DNA of 28,803 nucleotides, taken from Angelakisella sp. (lineage in GTDB: Bacteria; Bacillota; Clostridia; Oscillospirales; Ruminococcaceae). A program made the position numbers and the translations under genes. Positions 16,743 to 25,360 of the stretch are shown here, piece by piece. Each line of letters begins with the position of its first letter. The first letter of the stretch is position 1. The notes beneath the pieces were generated by a model. The model had not been told where the DNA came from and made no database searches. It saw nothing but the letters and a program-made list of their open reading frames with translations. The stretch spans positions 1 to 28,803 of the forward strand of contig JAHHTQ010000027.1 of the NCBI GenBank assembly GCA_020024555.1, written 5' to 3'.

Positions 16743-19124
16743 ATGAAAACAGATAATTTTATTAAACACTGGCTTGTAACCGAAGTCGATATTAAACCTT
16801 TTATAATAGAACAAAATGAAAAAGACCAAATTAAATTTGAACAATATATGCGTATTGTAGGTATTGATAAACCAACAACAGAGATACCTTCACAAGTAAA
16901 AATCAATGATAAATATACAAACGGTAAATTATGGGGTTATTATATATCGAAAGGTAATTACTTTGTTGACTTGTGTTCGACATCAAGTACTCCGCAAAAA
17001 ATAGAGGCTTTTGCATATACAGAGCTTGTTGCGGAGAAAAATACAAAATGCAGTATTAACGTTTGGACTTATCCTGCGCTTAATGTATGGGTAAATGGAA
17101 ATTTGGTATGTGAAATTTCTTCTGCCACATATAAACCTATGCAAAAGAGAGAAGTAAGCATTGATATAAAACAAGGAATAAACAAAATATTTGTACAAAT
17201 GCAAAACGTAGGCATACGTGACAGCCGAAATATATTCGGTATAGAAATTTTAAATAATACTGAATGTATATTAAATAAATTTATTAATGACAGCATAGCA
17301 GACGCGCTTTGTGAAACCGAAAAATATATGCTAAGCATAGACGTAACAGACAAGAAAGTTACTTTACCGACAAAAAGCAAAGTTAAACTCAATATCACTT
17401 ATGATAATAAAACAGATAGTATAAAAGAATGTGAATATAATTTGCCAAGCTCTGTCAATAAATTTTCTATTGAAACAGAAATTAACGGTTATAAATTTAT
17501 AAGAAACTTTCAATATATGAGAAATGATTATAAAGAATACCATTTTGGTGAAGATAAAGAAAAAGCCCATCAGGTATATTTTAATACTTTGGCTGACAAA
17601 GAAAGTCAAAAGAGGGGTTCAGGGGATTATTTTGCAATTCTTCACGTTTTGGCGAGATATGCAACTGGACGCCAGACAGAAAAAGATATTGGGTTATTAC
17701 ACAGCGATTTAAATTTGATTGATGAACATATAGACTGCGCAGACTTTTTGATAACAGGTTTTATAAGACTTATGAAGTTTTATACATTACCTCAGGAAAT
17801 ACTTTTACATATCAAAGAAGTATTTTTGCGTTTCAGATACTGGATGGACGAAAACGGCAGTGACGGTATGTGTTTTTGGAGCGAAAACCATTCGCTTATG
17901 TTCCATTCGGCACAAATGTTTTTAGGCGAAATGTATAAAGACGAAATATTTACAGAAAGTGGGAGAACGGGCGCAGAGCAATTTGAGATAGGAAGATTGC
18001 GTACAAAAGAATGGTTGGAACACACAATAAAAGATGGTTTTGAGGAATTTACAAGCTCAACATATTCAGCCGTTACAATAGGAGCTTTACTGAATGTTGT
18101 GGACTTTGCCGATAATGAACTCTCGCAACTTGCATCAAATGTTCTTGATAAAATGTATGATATTATGTTTAGCCACGTTTTTGATGATGTTGTTGTTGCT
18201 CCGCAGGGCAGAGTGTATGGCGGGGTAATAAATCCGGCGCTGCAATCCAATCAGGAATTTATGAATTTTGTTGATGACAAATTTCCGATTATATCAGCAA
18301 ACGAAAAATATAATTTCAATATGTGGATATCTTGTTTTGATAAGACAAAATACAAATTACCGACAGCGCTTGTAAATAAATATCCTACAAAGCTTTCTAT
18401 AAAGTATACAACAGAACACGCAGAAATTAATATCTATAAAAATGAGAATTACATTCTTACTTCTGTTTCTTCTCCTCGTGAAGATTTTGATTTTAAGATT
18501 AATACCAATTGTGAGATGTATTCAAGAGAATGGGTTAAAAATATGAATATGCGTTTTCATGGGCGCACTTGCTTTGAGCCGGGAGTATATGGTTATCAGC
18601 AACATTTGTGGTATTCGGCGCTTGACAAATACTGCAACATATTTATTAACAGTCCCGGTACGCCTGTATACGAAAAGTCTATGCGTCCCGGTTATTGGTA
18701 CGGAAATGGTATTATGCCGTTTATGAAACAGGAAGAAAACAAACTGTTTATTATTTATAATATTGATGACACATACCCAATCAAGTTTACGCACCTATTT
18801 TTCCCGACAAATATGTTTGATGAATATCATATAAAAGAGAAGTGGCTATTTGGTAAGAGAAAAAACGGTTATGTTGGTATATGGAGCAGCGAAACTTTGG
18901 AAAAATATACAGATGTTCTTGTAGATACCGAATACCGTTCATATAACAATAAAACAGCATATATTTGTATAAATTCAGATGTTGATGAATTTATAACTTT
19001 TGGAGACTTTATAAATGACTGTACAGCTCAAAAAATAGCTTTTAACGAAGAAAATTTAACGCTGTCTTATAATAACAATGAATATAAATACCATAAATAT
19101 AATGATACAACGCAATATATATAA
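16743..19124 (+). CDS. Uncharacterised toroid-type protein, candidate glycan lyase or hydrolase
   Basis: A 793-aa cytoplasmic protein (no signal peptide) that I cannot place in a named family. Three parts can be seen. Residues about 1-180 look like a beta-sandwich with a carbohydrate-binding flavour (the WTYPALNVWVNGN stretch, then GINKIFVQMQNVG). Residues about 270-510 are helical repeats like an (alpha/alpha)n toroid, with E380-N381-H382 and, about 60 residues on, S439-T440-Y441. Residues about 540-780 are again beta-rich, with HLWYSALDKYC and SMRPGYWYGNG. Toroid followed by beta-sandwich, with a His and a Tyr in the toroid, resembles heparinase-type lyases, but the Hepar_II_III HxHxD core is not recognisable. 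AAGGAG lies 7 bases before ATG. It sits between the transporter and the sulfatase, so a role in the same breakdown is likely. Confidence 0.6.
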   Translation: MKTDNFIKHWLVTEVDIKPFIIEQNEKDQIKFEQYMRIVGIDKPTTEIPSQVKINDKYTNGKLWGYYISKGNYFVDLCSTSSTPQKIEAFAYTELVAEKNTKCSINVWTYPALNVWVNGNLVCEISSATYKPMQKREVSIDIKQGINKIFVQMQNVGIRDSRNIFGIEILNNTECILNKFINDSIADALCETEKYMLSIDVTDKKVTLPTKSKVKLNITYDNKTDSIKECEYNLPSSVNKFSIETEINGYKFIRNFQYMRNDYKEYHFGEDKEKAHQVYFNTLADKESQKRGSGDYFAILHVLARYATGRQTEKDIGLLHSDLNLIDEHIDCADFLITGFIRLMKFYTLPQEILLHIKEVFLRFRYWMDENGSDGMCFWSENHSLMFHSAQMFLGEMYKDEIFTESGRTGAEQFEIGRLRTKEWLEHTIKDGFEEFTSSTYSAVTIGALLNVVDFADNELSQLASNVLDKMYDIMFSHVFDDVVVAPQGRVYGGVINPALQSNQEFMNFVDDKFPIISANEKYNFNMWISCFDKTKYKLPTALVNKYPTKLSIKYTTEHAEINIYKNENYILTSVSSPREDFDFKINTNCEMYSREWVKNMNMRFHGRTCFEPGVYGYQQHLWYSALDKYCNIFINSPGTPVYEKSMRPGYWYGNGIMPFMKQEENKLFIIYNIDDTYPIKFTHLFFPTNMFDEYHIKEKWLFGKRKNGYVGIWSSETLEKYTDVLVDTEYRSYNNKTAYICINSDVDEFITFGDFINDCTAQKIAFNEENLTLSYNNNEYKYHKYNDTTQYI

Positions 19125-19151
19125 TAAATAAGAAAAGGAGATTAATATACT

Positions 19152-20564
19152 ATGAGAACCGTAATGATAATGTCTGATGAACATTCTCAACAAATGATGC
19201 AGTTTATTGATAAATCAATATTGAGAACACCTAATCTTGATAGATTGGCAAAAAAAAGTACAGTTTTTACAAATTGTTATTCGCCTTGTCCTGTGTGCGC
19301 GCCTGCCCGCGCAAGTTTCTTTACAGGTCAATATGTAAACCGCTTAGGTACATGGGACAATTCTACTCCTTATGACGGAACAGTTGAAGGAATGGCGCAA
19401 TATCTGAAAAAAAATGGCGTTGATTTTACGTGTATAGGAAAAACACATTTTCATCATGCAGGTGAATATGGATTTAAAGAAGAATTTGAAGCAGGATATA
19501 TGCAGACGCCCGATATTGGTTGTTATTTTAGACAGACAAGACGGGCAAGACTGGGCGCAGAAAAGAGATTTGAAAAAATAGGTATTGACGAATCACCGAA
19601 GAAAGACGACAGATTGCTTGAATATGCGCTTAATTGGCTTGACGGGAATTATCAGAACAATAACTGGGTAATGTATGTTGGATTTAGTTGTCCGCACTTT
19701 CCGTTCTATGTCAAACAAGAACACTGGAATTATTATGAATCTAAAATCCATTATGTTCCAGATATTCTTAAACCACCTTTCTCCTCATTAAACGAACCGC
19801 TTGAATGGCTACGCACATATTTTAAATGTGAAGATGTACCGGAGGAAACAGTCAGAAAAGCTCTTATCGGATATTGTTGCGTTATAGAAGAACTTGATAC
19901 AAGAATAGGCGCAATTCTTGATAAAATGGATAGTTTGGGAATAGCCGATAACTCTACATTTATATATACCAGTGACCATGGTGAGCAACTGGGATACCAT
20001 GGTATGTGGTGGAAATGTACAATGTTTGATGAATCGGCAAATGTTCCGTTAATTATACGCACACCGAACGTGGAACCAAGATTTATTGACCACCCTGTAA
20101 ATCTCGTTGATATTTATCCTACGCTTTGTGATATTTGCAGTATGGATACACCTAAAAATATTGACGGCAAGTCGCTGTACCCACTGATGAAACAAGAGAA
20201 AGAAACAAACTTAAATGACTTTACATTCAGTGAGTTTCACGCGCACGGTATACCGGACGGTATGTTTATGATTAGATGGAGACAATATAAATACGTATAC
20301 TTCACATACTATAAGGCGCAACTGTTTGATATGGAAAATGACCCGCACGAAAATAATTCGCTAATTCCCGAAGGTTATGTTCCACCTGAAATTGCAAAAA
20401 TTGTCGCCGAATGTCATAAACGTTTAATGTCTGTTTGTAACCCTTACGAAGTAGATGCGCGTGTAAAAGATTTTCAGGAAAGAATGAAGGAAAAAATGGG
20501 ACTGAACGAATATAAAACAGAAAAAGGTAACTGGGTACCTTTTCCGGAGAATGTATTAAAATAA
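19152..20564 (+). CDS. Cytoplasmic cysteine-type sulfatase (S1 family)
   Basis: A 470-aa sulfatase predicted to remove sulfate esters from imported oligosaccharides. The activation motif C49-A-P-A-R53 is the cysteine form, which must be oxidised to formylglycine; in an anaerobe this needs an anaerobic sulfatase-maturating enzyme, not encoded here. Other active-site candidates are D9, K97-x-H99, H182, D275-H276 and K288. There is no signal peptide, so it acts inside the cell, after transport. AAGGAG lies 11 bases before ATG and the gene starts 27 bp after the unknown toroid gene. The position of the sulfate it removes cannot be inferred. A related phosphonate- or phosphate-ester activity is possible but less likely in this context. 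Confidence 0.88.
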   Translation: MRTVMIMSDEHSQQMMQFIDKSILRTPNLDRLAKKSTVFTNCYSPCPVCAPARASFFTGQYVNRLGTWDNSTPYDGTVEGMAQYLKKNGVDFTCIGKTHFHHAGEYGFKEEFEAGYMQTPDIGCYFRQTRRARLGAEKRFEKIGIDESPKKDDRLLEYALNWLDGNYQNNNWVMYVGFSCPHFPFYVKQEHWNYYESKIHYVPDILKPPFSSLNEPLEWLRTYFKCEDVPEETVRKALIGYCCVIEELDTRIGAILDKMDSLGIADNSTFIYTSDHGEQLGYHGMWWKCTMFDESANVPLIIRTPNVEPRFIDHPVNLVDIYPTLCDICSMDTPKNIDGKSLYPLMKQEKETNLNDFTFSEFHAHGIPDGMFMIRWRQYKYVYFTYYKAQLFDMENDPHENNSLIPEGYVPPEIAKIVAECHKRLMSVCNPYEVDARVKDFQERMKEKMGLNEYKTEKGNWVPFPENVLK

Positions 20565-20628
20565 TCTGAATATTAAATATAAAATTAAAAGTAAATTAGA
20601 TAATTACAGAATAAAACAGGTGATAAAT

Positions 20629-22698
20629 ATGATAAATATTCCATTAGATGAGCGAACCGTTACCGATAAAGAATTTTTTTCCAGCTTCAATCTTGATTAC
20701 AAAGGTTTGGAAAAAGTTAAATCTGCTGTTAATAACAATGATATTGAGCTTGCGAAAAAAGAACTTGTAAAATATATGCATACCCGCCAAAATGTAAAAT
20801 TTATTTTTGACTATCGTGGTATGCCTTTGAAAAAAATAGCTGATGACGAAATACCGTATTCTTTTCAGGCTTCCCTAGGACTAAGTGGAGATTTAAAAGA
20901 ATTTTGCATCTTTGCTGGCAAAAAGTTAATGGATAATATATATGTATATCCCAGTGGAAAACGTGGTATGCTCGATTTAGGCAAAAATTTTGAAAATATG
21001 CCACATTTTAACTATCCTCTCGATGAAGGGAAAAAACATCGCAGTACGGCAAATTTATTCACACGTGGGCAATTCTTTGAATATCTTGTATTTTTATATC
21101 ACGAGACGGGAGACAAAAAAGTTCTTGATAAATTTTCCGAAGTTTTGTTAAACTTCTTTGAGCAATATCCACTAATAGTTGTTGACACGCGCCCTGATGC
21201 AAATCGCTTTATGTATACCGAAGACAGATGCGTTATGAGCGTAGGCTGGCTTGCCGTTGTATATCTGGGACTACTCTATACAGAGCTTGCTTATCAGCTT
21301 GATTATGAGCTTACCTATCAAATTATAAAGCGTATGTGGTTTTTGGCAATACAATTCAGACATCTTGATAATGACAAATATCTAGGACACAATCATCATA
21401 TGTGGGAACGTGGTTTAGTTCCGTTTATTATGGGTACAATGTTCCCTGAAATAGAGCTTCTATCAGCGATGCAAAAGCATGGCGCTGAAATTACACTTCG
21501 TCATATTAAAGAAGACTTTAATACAAGCGGTGGTTATGGAGAACATTCAATAGCGTATACTTACGGTGCGGCAGTCGGTGAAATGATATACAGAGGCGTA
21601 TATATTGCGCAAAAAAATAATTATCCGTTACTTGATGCAGAAGGCAGAGAAAAGCTCTCAAAAGCATTTGATATGCTTGCAATGATAACACCTCCAACGG
21701 AATTTTTTTCGAGTATCGGCGACGCCCAAGGCCCAATGGTAAACCCACTGTTAAAACTCGGTTCAGTAATGCTGAAAAATCAGTATTGTACAGATTTATA
21801 CAACTATCGTATAGGAAAAAAACAAAGTGTTGATATTCCATTATATTACAGCGATAATTTATCGGGATATACCTGCGGAAAGACAGGATACGGAAAAAAA
21901 GATACATATTTTATTATGTCAACAAAAGTAGACTGTGGCTACTCCGGTCATAATCATATGGATATGCTTTCGATAAACTATAATGTAAGAGGGAAAGATA
22001 TAGTTTGCGAACCGTATGTCGGACACATCTACCACAGTGTAAAAATGAACAGTCCGCAAAGGGGTTATTTATATAATATGGGTTCGCATAACTCTGTACT
22101 ATGCTATGGCAGTCCGATTTGCGATGATAAGATGTATGCTAACAGATGGGGCGTATATAGACCTGACAGTCCTGTAAAGAAACTTATAACCAATGAAAAA
22201 GGTATGTATGTAAAAGCTGAACACAAAGGCTATACATATTGTAATCATATAAGAAATGTTGTGTTTACCTCAAAAGGAGATATGTTTGTACGTGACGATA
22301 TAGAGAGAGGTAACCGTCTGAATACAGCACATATTCAAAGATGGCATTTGTCACCCGATGCAAAATTAATAAAGATTGATGACAATTCTTTATTAATTAC
22401 AAACGAAGATGTTAAGGTTTTACTTGTAACGCAAAAAGCTGATTTAATTAAGATATGGAAAGATACGGAAATACTTTGTCCTGAGATGTACCAAACAGAA
22501 GATGAACTGGGTTATAATATAGATATAGAATTTGCGCCATACGCTCGTCAAAACAGTGATGATACGACTTTTTCACTGAATACAGCTTTTATTGATATAA
22601 GCGAAACTGATGAAGATATTGAAATATTGACACAAAAATACTATACTTATCTAAGTCAATTTGATAATGAAAAATCACTTGCAGAAATTATAGAGTAA
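20629..22698 (+). CDS. Heparinase II/III-like polysaccharide lyase C
   Basis: A 689-aa cytoplasmic lyase candidate, clearly paralogous to protein A (6539-8620) along its whole length. The toroid carries N255-H256-H257 and Y303-G-E305-H306, and the C-terminal domain has a GHNHMDMLS motif near 440 and SHNSVL near 487. A GTG at 20620 could extend the frame by three codons, but it overlaps AGGTG, which sits 6 bases before ATG 20629; ATG is preferred and matches the corrected start of protein A. It lies between the sulfatase and the KdgF-like gene, which fits production of unsaturated uronate ends. That A and C are kept in separate operons suggests different substrate preferences. Confidence 0.86.
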   Translation: MINIPLDERTVTDKEFFSSFNLDYKGLEKVKSAVNNNDIELAKKELVKYMHTRQNVKFIFDYRGMPLKKIADDEIPYSFQASLGLSGDLKEFCIFAGKKLMDNIYVYPSGKRGMLDLGKNFENMPHFNYPLDEGKKHRSTANLFTRGQFFEYLVFLYHETGDKKVLDKFSEVLLNFFEQYPLIVVDTRPDANRFMYTEDRCVMSVGWLAVVYLGLLYTELAYQLDYELTYQIIKRMWFLAIQFRHLDNDKYLGHNHHMWERGLVPFIMGTMFPEIELLSAMQKHGAEITLRHIKEDFNTSGGYGEHSIAYTYGAAVGEMIYRGVYIAQKNNYPLLDAEGREKLSKAFDMLAMITPPTEFFSSIGDAQGPMVNPLLKLGSVMLKNQYCTDLYNYRIGKKQSVDIPLYYSDNLSGYTCGKTGYGKKDTYFIMSTKVDCGYSGHNHMDMLSINYNVRGKDIVCEPYVGHIYHSVKMNSPQRGYLYNMGSHNSVLCYGSPICDDKMYANRWGVYRPDSPVKKLITNEKGMYVKAEHKGYTYCNHIRNVVFTSKGDMFVRDDIERGNRLNTAHIQRWHLSPDAKLIKIDDNSLLITNEDVKVLLVTQKADLIKIWKDTEILCPEMYQTEDELGYNIDIEFAPYARQNSDDTTFSLNTAFIDISETDEDIEILTQKYYTYLSQFDNEKSLAEIIE

Positions 22699-22719
22699 AT
22701 ATTGAAGGAGTACAATATT

Positions 22720-23067
22720 ATGAAAAATACAGAAAAACATCAACAATGGGTATTCTACAAAGATGTTCCTGTACAAAAACTCGCTTCCGGAGTAGAAAGA
22801 AAAGTCCTTGCTTTTTGTGATGAAATGATGTGTGTGGAACATAAATTTACCAAAGGACAAGCGGGAGATTTACACAGTCACCCGCATACACAAATTACAT
22901 ACGTAGCTTCCGGTGAATTTGAATTTCAAATAGGAGATGAAAAACGTATTGTAAAAACAGGTGACACATTACTTAAAGAAAATGGGGTAACCCATGGTTG
23001 CGTGTGTATTGAAAGCGGTTCGCTTATAGATTTCTTTAATCCAATGCGTGAAGATTTCATCAAATAA
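22720..23067 (+). CDS. kdgF: KdgF-like cupin, unsaturated uronate linearisation
   Basis: A 115-aa single-domain cupin. The metal-binding set H52-S-H54-P-H56-T-Q58 and H92, and the C-terminal DFFNPMREDF (D104, F106, R110), match the KdgF family. KdgF speeds conversion of 4,5-unsaturated monouronates to the linear keto form that feeds the 2-keto-3-deoxygluconate route. This is the step immediately after GH88, and its presence supports the uronate reading of the locus. The frame opens at TTG 22702, but AAGGAG lies inside that extension, 9 bases before ATG 22720, which is therefore the start. Confidence 0.85.
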   Translation: MKNTEKHQQWVFYKDVPVQKLASGVERKVLAFCDEMMCVEHKFTKGQAGDLHSHPHTQITYVASGEFEFQIGDEKRIVKTGDTLLKENGVTHGCVCIESGSLIDFFNPMREDFIK

Positions 23068-23080
23068 CAAAATAGTTCTC

Positions 23081-23112
23081 TGTCCGTCGAATAAAGAGTA
23101 TTTTGGCGGACA
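23081..23112 (+). terminator. Stem-loop after the KdgF-like gene
   Basis: TGTCCGTCGAA (23081-23091) pairs with 23102-23112, including G-U pairs, around a 10-base loop and is followed by AATTTTATATTT. It may partly reduce transcription into the last two genes of the operon. Confidence 0.45.
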
Positions 23113-23160
23113 AATTTTATATTTAAACAAAACTTTTAAGAAAACAAGAGATTTTGTATT

Positions 23161-24078
23161 ATGACAAAAATTGAAAAGATAATAAAAAATGACAGAGAAC
23201 AGTATCTGTTGACTTGCAATAGCACAAGCGCCACTGTTGATATAAATGACGGTATGAATATAACAGGCTTTACTGTTAATGGCGAAGATATAATTATCTA
23301 TGACCACAAAAGATACATAAACGGTGGTACATACGGTATACCTATACTCTATCCTACGCCAAACCGCATATATAATAATGAGTTTATATTTGAAGATAAG
23401 AGATATACGGCAAAAATGCACGGGTTTATAAGAAAAGCCCCTTTTACAAATATTATTACATATTCGGAGAAAGATAGCGTAAGTATCTTTGGCGAATATA
23501 TTGTAGATGAGAATAATCCCACTTTTTCTATGTTTCCGTTTATATCAACATTAAAAATTATAATTAAATTAACAGATAATACAGTTTGTATTAATTATGA
23601 AGTGAAAAACAATGATATAAAAAACATTGCCTTCGGTATAGCTATCCACCCATTTTTTATGCGTGATGACAATACATTAATAAAATCTAATGTAAAATAT
23701 ATGATGATTGCAAACGAAGAAAAAATACCGACAGGAAAACTTACAGAAATCAAAAATACTCCCAATGACTTATCAGAATACAAAAATGTTGATAACCTAA
23801 CTTATGATACGGTTTTTATGACAGAGAATACAGGAGTATCGGCAGAAATATTTTATAAAAACAAAAACAGAAAAGTAAATATAACGTCAGATGACAACTG
23901 CTCACATTTGGTTATTTATACACCGCTTAATAAAAATTTTATTTGTCTTGAACCACAAACATCATCTACCGACTGCCATAATTTACATAATAAAGGATTT
24001 ATCAAAGAGGCAAATTTATTTATTATAGAACCAAATAAGACAAAAAGCGGTTATTTTAAAATAATGATTACCAATTAA
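23161..24078 (+). CDS. Aldose 1-epimerase-like protein
   Basis: A 305-aa cytoplasmic beta-sandwich protein. The family residues are visible: N68-R69 (YPTPNR), H87 (MHGF), H163 (AIHPFF) and E264 (CLEPQTSS), corresponding to substrate-binding Arg, the two catalytic His and the catalytic Glu. Such enzymes interconvert alpha and beta anomers of free sugars; here the sugar freed by GH88 is the likely substrate, before phosphorylation by the adjacent kinase. The ribosome site is weak (AGAG 10 bases before ATG 23161), and a stem-loop precedes the gene. Confidence 0.85.
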   Translation: MTKIEKIIKNDREQYLLTCNSTSATVDINDGMNITGFTVNGEDIIIYDHKRYINGGTYGIPILYPTPNRIYNNEFIFEDKRYTAKMHGFIRKAPFTNIITYSEKDSVSIFGEYIVDENNPTFSMFPFISTLKIIIKLTDNTVCINYEVKNNDIKNIAFGIAIHPFFMRDDNTLIKSNVKYMMIANEEKIPTGKLTEIKNTPNDLSEYKNVDNLTYDTVFMTENTGVSAEIFYKNKNRKVNITSDDNCSHLVIYTPLNKNFICLEPQTSSTDCHNLHNKGFIKEANLFIIEPNKTKSGYFKIMITN

Positions 24079-24104
24079 TTATATTGAGAAAGGACATTTA
24101 ATAT

Positions 24105-24965
24105 ATGTTATTGAGTATAGACGTAGGTGGAACAAGCGCAAAATACGCATTTATTGATATAAAAGGAAATATATACAATAAGGATAGCTTTTTGACAGGT
24201 AAAGAAATGACACCGACACATTTTTTTGACGAAATAAGCAAAATTACAAAAACAAATAAAGATAAAATCACAGGTATCGGTATTTGTACACCCGGTTTTG
24301 TCGACAGCGATAACGGAATAATACTCAGTGGTGTTGAAAATATACCGTTTTTATACAACGTTCAGCTAAAAGCAGAATTATTAAGGAGATTTCCAAATTT
24401 TAAAATAGCCATACAAAATGATGCTAAGGCTGCCGCACTTGGTGAATTTTATTATGGAAATGCAAAAAACAGCAAAAGTTGCTTTTGTACAACACTTGGA
24501 ACAGGAATTGGCGGGGCATATATAATTGACGGAAATATCGTTCAAGGTTCACATTTTAGATTGGGCGAAATAGGATACAGTAATTATAAAAATAAAGATG
24601 AGTATCTGGAAAACAGTTTTTCAACAATTTCTGTTATGAACAGAACCGCGCAATTATTAAATAAAAATACACTTGACGGAAAATATTTTTTTGAATTGCT
24701 AAGAGAAAACGACAATATAGTTTGCAAAGAATTTGAAAAATGGACAGATGTACTGTCAACAATATATGCAAATATCATCATTCTATTGGATATAGACAAA
24801 CTTATCATCGGTGGAGGTGTTTGTAAGCAAGAAGTTTTAATCAATACCCTTCGCAAAAAAATACTTTCAAAAATTCCCGATGAGTTTAGAGATGAAATTG
24901 ATATTTTACCTGCTTTACTTGGTAATGATGCGGCACTCCTTGGTAATGCATCTATTCTATTTTAA
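24105..24965 (+). CDS. ROK-family sugar kinase without the zinc motif
   Basis: A 286-aa cytoplasmic kinase that would phosphorylate the free sugar released by the upstream enzymes. The ATP-binding D6-V-G-G-T10, N105-D106-A-K-A with catalytic-base candidate D106, and GTGIGGAYI near 131-139 are all present. The usual ROK Cys-x-Cys-G-x2-G-Cys zinc-binding segment after GEIG is absent; the sequence runs GEIGYSNYKNKDEYLENSF, a form seen in some beta-glucoside and N-acetylmannosamine kinases. There is no DNA-binding domain, so it is a kinase and not a ROK repressor. AAAGGA lies 10 bases before ATG. It is the last gene of the operon. The hexose or amino-sugar substrate cannot be told. Confidence 0.87.
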   Translation: MLLSIDVGGTSAKYAFIDIKGNIYNKDSFLTGKEMTPTHFFDEISKITKTNKDKITGIGICTPGFVDSDNGIILSGVENIPFLYNVQLKAELLRRFPNFKIAIQNDAKAAALGEFYYGNAKNSKSCFCTTLGTGIGGAYIIDGNIVQGSHFRLGEIGYSNYKNKDEYLENSFSTISVMNRTAQLLNKNTLDGKYFFELLRENDNIVCKEFEKWTDVLSTIYANIIILLDIDKLIIGGGVCKQEVLINTLRKKILSKIPDEFRDEIDILPALLGNDAALLGNASILF

Positions 24966-25360
24966 TATATTGAATTGCCAATATAAAATCATATAATTGC
25001 TTTTTATCCTAATATCTATATATAAGTACGGTTATAATACTTATAGTTAAATTTATCTACATAGATAGGTTTAATTAGTATTTAATTCAATCACCTAGTA
25101 AATATACAACACAAATTAATTAAACTACAAACCACCGATTATATAAACCAAAAAAAGAGTTTATATAATCGGTGGTTATTTGTGTTTATTTTTATCTGAC
25201 AAGTACATAAATACATATAGACAGGAACATACATATTAAATATATTTTTTATAATATTTTTTTTAATTCTCTTATAGTTTAGCGTATTGAAAATTATAAA
25301 ATATAAACGTACATTTCTAGATGTTTCTACGCCATTATTAATAACAATAAAGCCAAAAAT
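24966..25360. other. Intergenic region between convergent gene groups
   Basis: No gene seen. The region is AT-rich and holds the strong terminator at 25132-25179. Short imperfect inverted repeats elsewhere, such as ATAAGT with ACTTAT near 25030, are what chance would give. Confidence 0.7.
25132..25179. terminator. Strong bidirectional intrinsic terminator
   Basis: A perfect 19-bp stem (arms 25132-25150 and 25161-25179) encloses a 10-base A-rich loop. T-rich sequence follows on both strands: TATTTGTGTTTATTTTT on the plus side and TTGTAGTTTAATTAATTTG on the minus side. It ends the sugar operon and the signalling module coming from opposite directions. Confidence 0.9.
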
